Shown piece by piece: positions 1 through 6,554 of a stretch of 34,854 nt of DNA (position 1 is its first letter; each line of letters begins with the position of its first letter). The notes under the pieces were generated by a model. That model was not told the origin of the DNA. It saw only the letters and a list, made by a program, of their open reading frames with translations, and did no database searches. The position numbers and the translations under genes were made by a program. The stretch covers positions 1-34,854 of the IMG/VR virus record IMGVR_UViG_3300027972_000037. One strand, given 5' to 3'. The DNA comes from a virus.

Positions 1-187
1 AACGGTTGCCTCGCTCGACGTCCTCGAACTTGAAGGTGATCGGCTCGTAGCTCCACGGCACATGCAACCGCGTCATGAGCCGTGCGAAGTTGGCTTCGGC
101 CTGCGAGCGGACAGCGATGCCGAGGTCCGCACGGAACCCGCTCTTCGCCGTCGACTTCGGATGGGCGTAGGTCGTCGCGTTGAGCAT
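1..187 (-). CDS. PDDEXK-type phage nuclease, N-terminal part (cut by window edge)
   Basis: An open frame of 62 codons begins at ATG 187-185, one base after the stop of the 501-aa gene, and runs off the left end of the window. The visible N-terminus has the pattern SGFRADLGIAVRSQAEANFA followed by an aromatic stretch (PWSYEP). This pattern is familiar from small phage nucleases of the restriction-endonuclease-like fold, in which an R-S-x-x-E-A-N helix precedes the catalytic strands. The expected D...ExK catalytic residues would lie outside the window, so the activity cannot be confirmed. Its place at the end of the replication-type operon fits a recombination or DNA-processing nuclease. Family recognition is from memory of sequence patterns; the exact family is uncertain. 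Confidence 0.6.
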   Translation of the reverse strand, partial: MLNATTYAHPKSTAKSGFRADLGIAVRSQAEANFARLMTRLHVPWSYEPITFKFEDVERGNR

Positions 188-188
188 C

Positions 189-1694
189 CTACGCACCACC
201 CTCGTCGGCGCCGGCCATCACTTCGTCGAGCGTCGCTGGGTCGCCCGTTGCCTCGTCGCTTGGATCCGCTGCAGCTTCGACATCCTCTCCGCCGGGGACG
301 ACGAGCACCTTCGGCGCCGGTTCCACAGCCGCAGGCTCCTTCTTCCCATCGGCCTTCTCTTCCGGCTTGGCGTAGACCGAGCACGCCTTGGCGATCGCAA
401 CCGCGCGGGGGAAGATCTGTGTCCGCACGCTGATGACCTGGCGCGTCCGTCCACACGCCCACGCCGACGCGTTCTCGTCAACGAAGACGACGTCTCCTTT
501 GCTGTTCGCGCCGCTGACTGCGGCGTTCACGACCGCAAGGCGAAGCCTCTTGCCGTCCTTGTCCGCCGCCGGGCCGATGCTTCGGCAGCTCGCGCACTCG
601 TAGCAGTTTCGCTCGTCGCACGCGGACTCAGCGGCCGCCGCGGGAGAGGCACCAGACCCGTCGCGCGTGGGCGCCGGCAGAGGGCTCTCTCCTGCTTCGT
701 CGTCTTCGTCGCTCGGACCCTTCATCATCGGAAGGCCTTCGACGGGAACGATGCCGATGATGATCTGCTTGTCGCCGCGAGCCATCGCGCAGAACACCTG
801 GTCGTCGCCGCGGGAGATCTCGACAGCCGCATCGACGGCCGCGGGATCCCCCTCGATCTCCACGCCGTGCGGGTCGGTGTCCGACACGATGTGCACGTCG
901 GCCGTCGTCCGCGCGATCAGCGTGTCCTCCGTCTCCTCGTCGGAGGCGGCGTAGACGATCGTCCCCGCGAGGACCTTCATCCCGCGCTCGCCCCACAGTT
1001 CGACACGGCCGGTCTTCTTGTCGACGTGGAGCTCGTCGCCCTGACCGCCCTGTGTCGTAACGTTACGACTTTCACCCTTGCCGGCCGGCGCCGGCTTCGT
1101 CGGCGGCTTCAAGACCTTCGACTTCACGTCCACCGTTGGGGCCTCGTGGATCATGCTGCGGAAGCCGTCCAGGGTGAGCCGCGGCGCGTTCTCCGGGTCG
1201 CGCTCGTGCTTCTCGATCCGGTCCTGCGCATCCTCGAGCACGTCGAAGTACTTCGGCTCCTTGGCGCGCAACGCAACGACGAAGAACGACGGCGTCAGGC
1301 ACGGGAAGTCGCGGGTGATCCGGCGCTCGGCTGCCGTGAACCGCCCTCCAACCTGAGAGAGCTCACGGGCATAGGAGTACGCCACGGTCTTCAGCCGCTT
1401 CGCACGCGCCCACGTGTTGTACTGGGTGATCCAGTCCTTCAGCTCGCGCTCCCCGGCGAAGCTCGCGCACACCGCACAGCGCAGTTCGAAGGCTTGACCT
1501 TCCGCCTCGAGCGAGATGGCGAAGACGCCGTTCTTGTCGAGCGGACTCATGTCTTTGATGCTCTGGTAGAGCACCTCGAGTGGGTCGTTGAGACCGCGCG
1601 CTCGGAGCTCCTCCTGCAGCCACTGCGACGGATCGACCGTCGCGACTGCTCCGCTACCGCTCTCTTGGTCCTGCTGATTCTCCTCTTGCGACAT
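189..1694 (-). CDS. 501-aa early-operon protein with a Cys4 zinc-like cluster, function unknown
   Basis: Not recognised. The first 20 residues are polar and acidic. Residues about 25-190 look folded, with a CxxC at 73-76 and a helical stretch at 115-185. A Pro/Lys-rich linker follows near 190-215, then a beta-rich region (225-325), an acidic Pro/Ala linker, and a cysteine cluster C359-x4-C364-x2-C367-x2-C370 that could bind zinc. The last 60 residues are low-complexity Ala/Glu/Asp. A purine-rich AAGGGG lies upstream of the ATG. It overlaps the 92-aa gene by 41 bases and precedes the nuclease, so it is probably co-translated with replication genes. The 16-bp palindrome at 1054-1069 is embedded in its coding sequence near residue 210. 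The order suggests a DNA-metabolism role, but this is inference. Confidence 0.75.
   Translation of the reverse strand: MSQEENQQDQESGSGAVATVDPSQWLQEELRARGLNDPLEVLYQSIKDMSPLDKNGVFAISLEAEGQAFELRCAVCASFAGERELKDWITQYNTWARAKRLKTVAYSYARELSQVGGRFTAAERRITRDFPCLTPSFFVVALRAKEPKYFDVLEDAQDRIEKHERDPENAPRLTLDGFRSMIHEAPTVDVKSKVLKPPTKPAPAGKGESRNVTTQGGQGDELHVDKKTGRVELWGERGMKVLAGTIVYAASDEETEDTLIARTTADVHIVSDTDPHGVEIEGDPAAVDAAVEISRGDDQVFCAMARGDKQIIIGIVPVEGLPMMKGPSDEDDEAGESPLPAPTRDGSGASPAAAAESACDERNCYECASCRSIGPAADKDGKRLRLAVVNAAVSGANSKGDVVFVDENASAWACGRTRQVISVRTQIFPRAVAIAKACSVYAKPEEKADGKKEPAAVEPAPKVLVVPGGEDVEAAADPSDEATGDPATLDEVMAGADEGGA
1054..1069. promoter_or_regulatory. 16-bp perfect palindrome, copy 1 (operator-like)
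   Basis: GTCGTAACGTTACGAC reads the same on both strands. The identical 16-mer recurs at 32067-32082, and the shared match is 17 bases counting one flanking T. This copy sits inside the 501-aa coding sequence. Such palindromes are typical binding sites for dimeric DNA-binding proteins or for a partition/centromere protein; the binder is unknown. Confidence 0.5.
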
Positions 1695-1932
1695 GGTGTT
1701 CGGCCCCTTTCTCGCGATCGCAGATCTCGCGGAGACCGCGGATCATGTCGATCATGTCCACCTGGACTCTCCGGCTGCGCCGCCGCGCACGCCGCCCTGA
1801 CCACTCCAGTGCTGCGTCCTTGACCACCTGGTCGGGGTAGCCAAGGTCCTTGTGGAGGAACTCGATGACCTTGGCCGCCGCCTGCAGGCTTGACGTCATC
1901 CGCTTCAGCTCCTCCGCCCGTTTCCCGAACAT
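1654..1932 (-). CDS. Small basic protein (92 aa), unknown
   Basis: Not recognised. Its ATG (1932-1930) overlaps the TGA of the replication-type gene as ATGA, so translation is probably coupled. The N-terminal half is helical (FGKRAEELKRMTSSLQAAAK) and is followed by a very basic stretch around residues 45-57 (RRARRRSRR) that could contact nucleic acid. The C-terminal 13 codons overlap the next gene by 41 bases, which is large for this operon, so the true end of functional sequence is uncertain. The protein lies between a winged-helix protein and a zinc-cluster protein and is likely part of the same early operon. No function is assigned. Confidence 0.55.
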   Translation of the reverse strand: MFGKRAEELKRMTSSLQAAAKVIEFLHKDLGYPDQVVKDAALEWSGRRARRRSRRVQVDMIDMIRGLREICDREKGAEHHVARGESAGPRER

Positions 1933-3050
1933 CAGACCCTCACCTTCTCCAACCGGTATGCAAAGCCTGCCTTCTCGAGCTTCGCTACGATGTCGCGGGC
2001 CCGCTCCTCGAGCTCCCCGCGCCGTGCCTCCATCTCCGCGATCGCTACCGCATCCACCGTGTCACCCGCCTCCGCGCCGTCGAGCATCTTGCCCATCGTC
2101 TGCCGCAGCCGCTCGGGGATCGCCTCCGGGTCGAACGGCTCACGCGAGCGTTCTTCCGTTATCTCCTGGGCGATGCTCGCCGCGCGTCCCATGATCCGCC
2201 GATACTGGTCCACCGCCTCGTCCACCCACTCCGGAACCCCGCCGGCGTCTCCGTTGCGCTGCGAGATCGCCTGGAACTCCTCCATCTTCCCCGCGCGGTG
2301 CTCCGGCAGCCACCGCCGCACCGTGTTGATCGTCCACGGCCAGTCGAGGGCAACGATGCGGTTCATGCAGCCCTCAATCTGCTCGACCGTGTTGCCGTCG
2401 AGGAGCGCACGGCGGAAACCCTGCTGGATCGGGAGCCACTCCTTCCCCTGCGGACGAACACCCTTCAACGCCGCGTAGCGGTCCGTGAGGTGGTCGAGGT
2501 CAGCCTTCTGGACCTTCACCCTCGGGGCCGGTTTTGGTTTTGGCTCCGAGGTAGATCCGTCTACGTCTCCAACCTCACTTCTAACCTCTATAGGCGCCCG
2601 GGCGACGGAGGTCCGGCGCTGGGGCGACCCACCCTCCGGCGCTCTACCGACGGAGGGGGTACGTCGCTCGGGCGCCGGAGGGGGTACGTCGGAAGATTCC
2701 TGCGGCCACATCGGGTAGAGGCGACGTTCGATAACTTGGCCCTTTTCGTCGCGAATGACATCGCGGCGCAAGAGGTTCTTGTCGACGAGCACTTGGACGT
2801 GCTCGCGAACCGTCCGTGCCTCCATGAGGAGGTTCTCGCCGAGCCACTTGTTACTCGCCCAGCAGTAGCCGTGCTTGCCGGCGAGGCCACACACCTTGCC
2901 CCAGACGAGCTTCTGAGCGTGCGTCAGGTCCGGCCGCGCGATGATGAAGGCAGGAATGAACGCGCCGCCGAGCTCCTTCGCGCGCTCGATGGTCAGACCG
3001 TTATCAAGTTCGGCTTCGCGCTCCGGCACCACCCGGTTGCTACCCCCCAC
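1932..3050 (-). CDS. Winged-helix (HTH_36-like) phage replication initiator candidate
   Basis: Start is GTG 3050-3048 with GAGAGGGGG eight bases upstream. Residues about 42-112 form a winged helix-turn-helix: an opening LTHAQKLVWGKVCGLAGKHG, then a recognition-helix region (WLGENLLMEARTVREHVQVL) and a wing ending in RRLYP. This layout is typical of phage and plasmid replication proteins of the HTH_36 or DnaD-like kind, which bind the origin and recruit helicase. A Pro/Arg-rich linker (about 113-175) leads to a helical C-terminal half containing WPWTINTVRRWLPEHRAGKM. The gene sits directly downstream of a 226-base gap holding three stem-loops, an attractive place for an origin or control RNA. 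Function is inferred from fold and position; a transcriptional regulator remains possible. Confidence 0.65.
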   Translation of the reverse strand: MGGSNRVVPEREAELDNGLTIERAKELGGAFIPAFIIARPDLTHAQKLVWGKVCGLAGKHGYCWASNKWLGENLLMEARTVREHVQVLVDKNLLRRDVIRDEKGQVIERRLYPMWPQESSDVPPPAPERRTPSVGRAPEGGSPQRRTSVARAPIEVRSEVGDVDGSTSEPKPKPAPRVKVQKADLDHLTDRYAALKGVRPQGKEWLPIQQGFRRALLDGNTVEQIEGCMNRIVALDWPWTINTVRRWLPEHRAGKMEEFQAISQRNGDAGGVPEWVDEAVDQYRRIMGRAASIAQEITEERSREPFDPEAIPERLRQTMGKMLDGAEAGDTVDAVAIAEMEARRGELEERARDIVAKLEKAGFAYRLEKVRV

Positions 3051-3078
3051 TTGACATCCCCCTCTCGAGCGCTACAAT
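3051..3078 (+). promoter_or_regulatory. Strong sigma70-like promoter on the plus strand
   Basis: TTGACA (3051-3056) is separated by 16 bp from TACAAT (3073-3078). The -35 box is a perfect match and the -10 box matches five of six consensus positions. It points to the right, opposite to every gene around it, into the three stem-loops at 3091-3176. No convincing plus-strand protein gene follows, so it probably drives a small RNA. Confidence 0.55.
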
Positions 3079-3090
3079 GAAAAGCGTTCC

Positions 3091-3176
3091 GGGTCGGCGC
3101 TCACCGACTCGTCAACACCAACAGTCACACGCCCTCGCTCAGGGCTCTTCTCTCCCGCATCCTCGCTCAAGGATGC
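3091..3176 (+). ncRNA. Candidate small RNA: three stem-loops that all show CGCTCA
   Basis: Three hairpins follow the plus-strand promoter within 86 bases. H1 (3091-3110) pairs GGGTCGG with CCGACTC, including one G-U, around loop CGCTCA. H2 (3131-3145) pairs GCCCT with AGGGC around CGCTC, the closing A completing CGCTCA. H3 (3157-3176) pairs GCATCCT with AGGATGC around CGCTCA. The stems differ in sequence while the loop is constant, which is what selection on an RNA loop or a protein-binding loop would give. No clear U-tract terminator follows H3, so the 3' end is unknown. The minus-strand transcript would show loop TGAGCG in the leader of the replication gene, so either strand could be the functional one. 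Confidence 0.4.
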
Positions 3177-3276
3177 ACTTTGCTTCCGTGCCAGTTGCTC
3201 AGACCGGCGACGTCCACCATACCACGGCAGCCGCGCCAGCGTCAACAGGCTGCACAGGCCTCGAACTGAGGAAGGG

Positions 3277-3486
3277 TCAGCAAACACGGCGAAACCTCCT
3301 CCCCGGCCCGCTGTCGCCGTTCGTCCACAGGTCCACGCCGTCCTCGCCAAGCGATGCATGGATCGAGGCCTCGACGGCATCGCGCGTCTCCTCTTCCGAA
3401 CGGCACGCCTCCTCGCGGAGCCACACCGCCTTGACGACGTGGTCGACGCCGAGCTCGTCTTCGTAGAAGGCCTCAATGACCGGCAT
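3277..3486 (-). CDS. Small acidic protein (69 aa), unknown
   Basis: ATG 3486-3484 is preceded by GGAGG at six bases and overlaps the 3' end of the ASCH-like gene by 14 bases. The protein (starting MPVIEAFYEDELGVDHVVKA) is acidic with a helical middle part (EEACRSEEETRDAVEASIHA) and a Gly/Arg tail. Nothing links it to a known family. Tight coupling to the upstream gene and a good ribosome site support it as real. Downstream of its stop is the 226-base gap with the hairpins, so it is the last gene of this sub-block unless transcription reads through into the replication gene. Confidence 0.6.
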   Translation of the reverse strand: MPVIEAFYEDELGVDHVVKAVWLREEACRSEEETRDAVEASIHASLGEDGVDLWTNGDSGPGRRFRRVC

Positions 3487-3850
3487 GGACGACCTCCGGC
3501 GATGCGCTCGGGAGCCACCAGCGAACGTCGAGCGGACGCTTGAGCTTGTGGACGTACACCATCGGCGGCCGCTGGCGCTGCAGGGACGGGTAGCGCTCGA
3601 GGATCCCGCGTTCCATCGCCTCCGGCGACGAGAAGCCGCACGCCTTGTCGAACAAGGCCGAGGCCTCGCGGAGCGTGTGGTGGCTGACGGCCGTGATCTC
3701 GTAGGGGACGTTGACGACGGAGACAATGAGCATGTCGCCGGGACGCGCCAACGGCTGCGGCCGGACGACGGCCTTGATCTGCCAATCGACAATGGCGCGA
3801 TCGGAACACGTCGGGAAAGCGCTCAGCGGTACACGCAGCCGTTGCGACAC
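3473..3850 (-). CDS. ASCH-like small protein (125 aa)
   Basis: Start GTG 3850-3848 is chosen because AAGGGGG lies about eight bases upstream and the frame is protein-like only from there. The core VVRPQPLARPGDMLIVSV, then PYEITAVSHHTL, then a gap and FDKACGFSSPEAMERGILER, resembles ASCH-domain proteins: a small beta-barrel with a G-D near the barrel entrance, an E/T-V strand and a later helix, thought to bind RNA or modified nucleosides. It would be cytoplasmic. The gene overlaps the 69-aa gene and follows the zinc protein by 26 bases. A second ASCH-type protein is encoded at 33419-34081. The family call is by pattern only and moderately sure. Confidence 0.5.
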   Translation of the reverse strand: MSQRLRVPLSAFPTCSDRAIVDWQIKAVVRPQPLARPGDMLIVSVVNVPYEITAVSHHTLREASALFDKACGFSSPEAMERGILERYPSLQRQRPPMVYVHKLKRPLDVRWWLPSASPEVVHAGH

Positions 3851-3876
3851 AGGCGAGCCCCCTTGCTGGACACAGC

Positions 3877-4656
3877 TTAGAACGGAGTACGCTCCTCGCC
3901 AACTACCGTTGTGTCCTCCGGAGCGGCAGGCTCCGTGTCCACCACGTCCGCCACGCCGAGGTCGAACTGCTGGTAGCGGTTGTAGAGCGCCTCGTACTCC
4001 ACGCGCTCGTCGGGCGAGAGCCACTGGAAGCCCGCGAACTTGGCGACGAAGTAGATGCCCTTGGCGTTCTCCTTCTTCTCGAGCTGGAGCGTCACCCGCG
4101 CCGAGAAGAGCGGCACGCCGCGCGCCTTGAACACGCTCAGGAACTTGCGCACCGGCATCGTCGACATCCCGTGCAGCGCGATCGTGAACGGCACGCCCTC
4201 CGCGGGGATCCCGAGGAGGTTGTACTGGAGCGTGCACTTCGGCGGCATGCGTTTGCCGTCCTCCTCCTTGGTCGTCCAGTTGGCGTGCGGGCACTCGTGG
4301 CAGAGCACCATCTCGCCGTCCGGGTTCGCGCCGGTGTCCGGGTGCTGCGCGTCGCGCGACTGGCACACCGGCACGCGGTCTCGGAAGAGCGTGCGGGTCT
4401 TCTTCTGCGAGATGAAGACGCATGTGATCTCCTTCACCTGCACGCTCTCGCTCTCGAGCAGGAACTGCCCGGCGACCCACCCGTCCCCGGTCCCCGATGG
4501 CTGCACGATGCGCACCCGCGGGAACACCATGTCGTCCATGTCGAAGTTCTCCAGCCCGCGCGTGTCCGGGGCTGTTACCAACGCCGTCCCGCGCACCGGT
4601 CCTGGTTCCGCTGCCGTTCCGTTTGCTCCCTGCACCTTCTCCTGATCTCCCGCCAT
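3877..4656 (-). CDS. 259-aa zinc-binding phage protein, possible ssDNA-binding role
   Basis: ATG has GGAGG five bases upstream. Four cysteines, C98, C119, C122 and C141, form a C-x20-C-x2-C-x18-C pattern typical of a treble-clef or zinc-ribbon insert. They sit between strand-rich segments (residues 43-96 and 150-215) that could form an OB-like barrel. The last 25 residues are acidic (DTEPAAPEDTTVVGEE), a feature seen in many ssDNA-binding proteins, where the acidic tail recruits partners. The gene lies in the early operon with the replication-type gene. A ssDNA-binding or recombination role is inference; the family was not firmly recognised. Confidence 0.6.
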   Translation of the reverse strand: MAGDQEKVQGANGTAAEPGPVRGTALVTAPDTRGLENFDMDDMVFPRVRIVQPSGTGDGWVAGQFLLESESVQVKEITCVFISQKKTRTLFRDRVPVCQSRDAQHPDTGANPDGEMVLCHECPHANWTTKEEDGKRMPPKCTLQYNLLGIPAEGVPFTIALHGMSTMPVRKFLSVFKARGVPLFSARVTLQLEKKENAKGIYFVAKFAGFQWLSPDERVEYEALYNRYQQFDLGVADVVDTEPAAPEDTTVVGEERTPF

Positions 4657-4681
4657 GCGTCCCTCCGTTCTGTCGATCCTG

Positions 4682-4957
4682 CTACGCCAACGCGGCTTCG
4701 ATTCGTTCGAGCCGCTCCAGAACGCGTTCCCGTCGGTCGGACTCCCTAGCCCACCGCGTCACCACTCGTTTGATCGCTACGACGCGTCCCCGCACACACG
4801 GCGCGTTGACAGCTCCGATGCCTTGCGCAAGGCGAAGCGCCGGCGCAAGAGCGTAATTCCTAGGGTCGTCGTGCAAGAGAAGCCGGATGTCGTACGCCAA
4901 GAGAACGAGACCGAGAAAAGTGCTTTGCTGATGTTGTCGTCGATGCGAGTCGCTCAT
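4682..4957 (-). CDS. Small helical protein (91 aa), unknown
   Basis: ATG 4957-4955 follows a good GGAGG and is 25 bases upstream of the zinc-protein gene. The sequence begins MSDSHRRQHQQSTFLGLVLL and contains a hydrophobic stretch (about residues 13-25), a middle Ala/Leu-rich helix and a charged C-terminal helix (RRERVLERLERIEAAL) that could form a coiled coil. An upstream in-frame extension exists but lacks a ribosome site. The family is not recognised. Confidence 0.6.
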   Translation of the reverse strand: MSDSHRRQHQQSTFLGLVLLAYDIRLLLHDDPRNYALAPALRLAQGIGAVNAPCVRGRVVAIKRVVTRWARESDRRERVLERLERIEAALA

Positions 4958-4975
4958 CGTGCACACCTCCGTCAG

Positions 4976-5058
4976 TTGACAAGGCGGAAGGCGACGACTA
5001 CGATAAGAACGAGTCTCAGCTACCGTTTGCGACACGGTGGTATGAGCCCCTTGAGGGG
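4976..5058 (+). promoter_or_regulatory. Second plus-strand promoter-like site followed by two hairpins
   Basis: TTGACA (4976-4981), 17 bp, then TACGAT (4999-5004; four of six -10 matches). Downstream, ACCGT/ACGGT (5022-5026, 5034-5038) and CCCC-TTGA-GGGG (5047-5058) could fold. As at 3051, it points against the genes and no plus-strand protein follows. It lies in the 145-base gap between the RHH gene and the 91-aa gene. The weaker -10 box makes this less certain. Confidence 0.3.
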
Positions 5059-5102
5059 TCCCTGTGCCTCCCGCCTGGATGTGCCGGGGACCTCTCGCTT
5101 TT

Positions 5103-5312
5103 CTAGTTCCTGTACTTCGACTTACTCGGCTCCTTCACGAGCGAGCCCCCACTCTTCTGACGATCCAAGTACTCGACGAGCGCTTCTTCCGCCAGCTCCC
5201 GCATGCTTCTCCCCGTCTGTGCGGACGCGACCTTCAACCTCTTGTGCAGTGGGCCGTCGATCCGCATCAGCTTTCCTTCTCGCCCCCGCCCACCGGGTTT
5301 GTCATCCCGCAC
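5103..5312 (-). CDS. Ribbon-helix-helix (Arc/MetJ-type) DNA-binding protein
   Basis: Residues about 14-55 give the RHH pattern: a short strand (KLMRIDGPLHKRLKVASAQT) followed by a helix pair GRSMRELAEEALVEYLDRQ, as in Arc, CopG and MetJ family dimers, which insert a beta-ribbon into the DNA major groove. GTG 5312-5310 is preferred because AAGGAGG lies five bases upstream. An ATG five codons earlier (5327) has GGAGG directly touching it and would be poorly initiated. It is the first gene of the early operon and follows a near-consensus promoter whose TATACT box is duplicated, so autoregulation is likely. The basic tail may aid DNA binding. The family is fairly sure; the target is inferred. Confidence 0.75.
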   Translation of the reverse strand: MRDDKPGGRGREGKLMRIDGPLHKRLKVASAQTGRSMRELAEEALVEYLDRQKSGGSLVKEPSKSKYRN

Positions 5313-5346
5313 CTGGGCCTCCTTCATCCTCCATCCGCGGTAAACA

Positions 5347-5381
5347 AGTATACACGGGTCGGCCCCGGTGTCAAGAGTATA
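5347..5381 (-). promoter_or_regulatory. Sigma70-like promoter of the early operon, with duplicated TATACT
   Basis: On the minus strand TTGACA (5374-5369) is followed after 16 bp by TATACT (5352-5347), about 20 bases ahead of the RHH gene. A second TATACT (5381-5376) lies 29 bp upstream of the first, just before the -35 box. The two copies could be half-sites for the RHH repressor, with the promoter between them. The promoter call is good; the operator is inference. Confidence 0.6.
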
Positions 5382-5472
5382 AACAGAGAGGAATCACTAG
5401 CCGAGGTCCACGCAGAGGTAGACCGACGTTGTGGTGTACTAGGGGTGCGACCTGCACGGACAAGCAGAGGTG

Positions 5473-5549
5473 AAAAGGGGCGGAGAGTGGCGAGGGACCG
5501 ATCGCTACGCTTGACGCGGGACGATGGTTGAGACGAACCACTCTCCGCC
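5473..5549 (-). terminator. Terminator-like 12-bp inverted repeat after the structural operon
   Basis: On the minus strand GGCGGAGAGTGG (5549-5538) pairs perfectly with CCACTCTCCGCC (5490-5479), followed by CCTTTTC. It starts 10 bases after the holin-like gene stop and lies before the early promoter, where an operon terminator is expected. The 47-base loop is much longer than in a normal intrinsic terminator, so it may instead enclose a small RNA or be a recombination site. Confidence 0.5.
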
Positions 5550-5558
5550 TTCACTCGG

Positions 5559-5897
5559 TCACGACGCTCCCGTCGCCTTCTCGATGATCGTCTGAAGGGT
5601 CGGGAGCTTCTTGAAGACCTTCTCTTCGAACCAGCGGTAGATCGCTGTAGCGGTGGTGTAGACCACCGTTGCCGCGCCGAGGAGCCACCCGCACCACTCG
5701 AGAGTGGCGAAGGACCCCGTCGGCTTGCCTGCAGCTCCCGAGAGGATGACCCAGAGGACGCCGGCAACCGCCGACACGGCGAAGGCGAGCCACTTCGCCT
5801 TTGTGGCCTTCCAGGTTCGCTTCTTCAGGAACTGAATGAGGAACGGGGCGACAATCGCCGCCCCGAACCCCGTCAGTGCTTGGAGGAAGACGCTCAC
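5559..5897 (-). CDS. Holin-like small membrane protein (112 aa)
   Basis: Start GTG 5897-5895 overlaps the previous stop as GTGA, with GGAGG seven bases upstream. Three hydrophobic segments are visible: about residues 5-23, 36-54 and 68-86, separated by basic loops (KKRTWKATKAK) and ending in a charged C-terminal tail. Size, three-segment layout and position at the end of the structural operon fit a phage holin that forms the lysis lesion in the inner membrane. No endolysin is adjacent, which weakens the assignment. It could also be another small phage membrane protein. Confidence 0.6.
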   Translation of the reverse strand: MSVFLQALTGFGAAIVAPFLIQFLKKRTWKATKAKWLAFAVSAVAGVLWVILSGAAGKPTGSFATLEWCGWLLGAATVVYTTATAIYRWFEEKVFKKLPTLQTIIEKATGAS

Positions 5898-6463
5898 TTC
5901 GACGCCTCCGTAGTGTCCTTGTTCGTCCGGAAGAGCGCCGCGATGTCGAAGTAGTCGATGGTCGCTCCGGCGGCCCATCCGAAGCCCTTGGCGCTGTAGA
6001 AGATCTCGCCGCGGATCGTCACGTACGGAACGACCAACGCCGCGCTGACCGCTACACCGGGGTCGTCGATCCCAAACACAAATAGGCTGGGCGCGGCCGC
6101 GAAGTTGATCGGCAAGATGAACCCAGCTCCTGGACGGATCACGAAGACCGGTGTGTCCTCGACAGCGTACAAGGTGAAGTCGTAGGTAGCCTGAAGGTCA
6201 AGGTAGCCGCCGAATGCGAACTCCCACGGGTCGCCCATGTGGATCACGAGGTCGGTCAGTAGGAAGTTCTCGAAGGCGCCCCACGAGGACCCAAACTCAT
6301 GCACGTAGCTGATCCCGAATGCAGGCAGCAAGCCCTCGCTCCCGGCGACGTCTTCGTCGTAGTCGAGGTACATCCCGCCGATCGTCGGACCAGCCCACGC
6401 AACCGCGCTGGCAAACGCCAGCCCCAACATCACGAAGAGCGAAAGCACCAACGCTTTCTTCAC
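5894..6463 (-). CDS. Exported protein with signal peptide, possible beta-barrel (189 aa)
   Basis: Start GTG 6463-6461 has GAGGAGG upstream. Residues 1-24 are a classical Sec signal peptide (KK, then a Leu/Val/Ala core, AWA cleavage site before GP). The mature part alternates hydrophobic and polar residues with many Gly, Tyr, Phe and Trp. It has no long hydrophobic helix, which suits a small outer-membrane or periplasmic beta-barrel. It has no lipobox. It is coupled to the holin-like gene by GTGA. Exported proteins of this kind are unusual in a phage structural operon; receptor masking or another change to the host envelope is possible but unproven. Confidence 0.65.
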   Translation of the reverse strand: MKKALVLSLFVMLGLAFASAVAWAGPTIGGMYLDYDEDVAGSEGLLPAFGISYVHEFGSSWGAFENFLLTDLVIHMGDPWEFAFGGYLDLQATYDFTLYAVEDTPVFVIRPGAGFILPINFAAAPSLFVFGIDDPGVAVSAALVVPYVTIRGEIFYSAKGFGWAAGATIDYFDIAALFRTNKDTTEASK

Positions 6464-6554
6464 GATGAACCTCCTCTGAGTACCTGTCCGGCTCATCCAG
6501 CCGGGTGTCTGTCTCGCGCCATCCGCCGCATCAGCGGGGGACGGCCCCCTCTTC

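Noticed and set aside
180-1823. Long plus-strand open frame opposite the 501-aa gene
   Set aside because: Arg/His-rich shadow caused by high GC; no ribosome site and an implausible composition.
3077-3466. Plus-strand 129-aa frame just downstream of the strong promoter
   Set aside because: Its ATG lies inside the -10 region, so it would not be transcribed as a normal leader; the product is Ser/Pro/His-rich shadow.
6488-6550. CCGGC/GCCGG and GGGG/CCCC hairpins between the lipoprotein and signal-peptide genes
   Set aside because: Short stems without T-tract in a GC-rich gap; expected by chance at this base composition.
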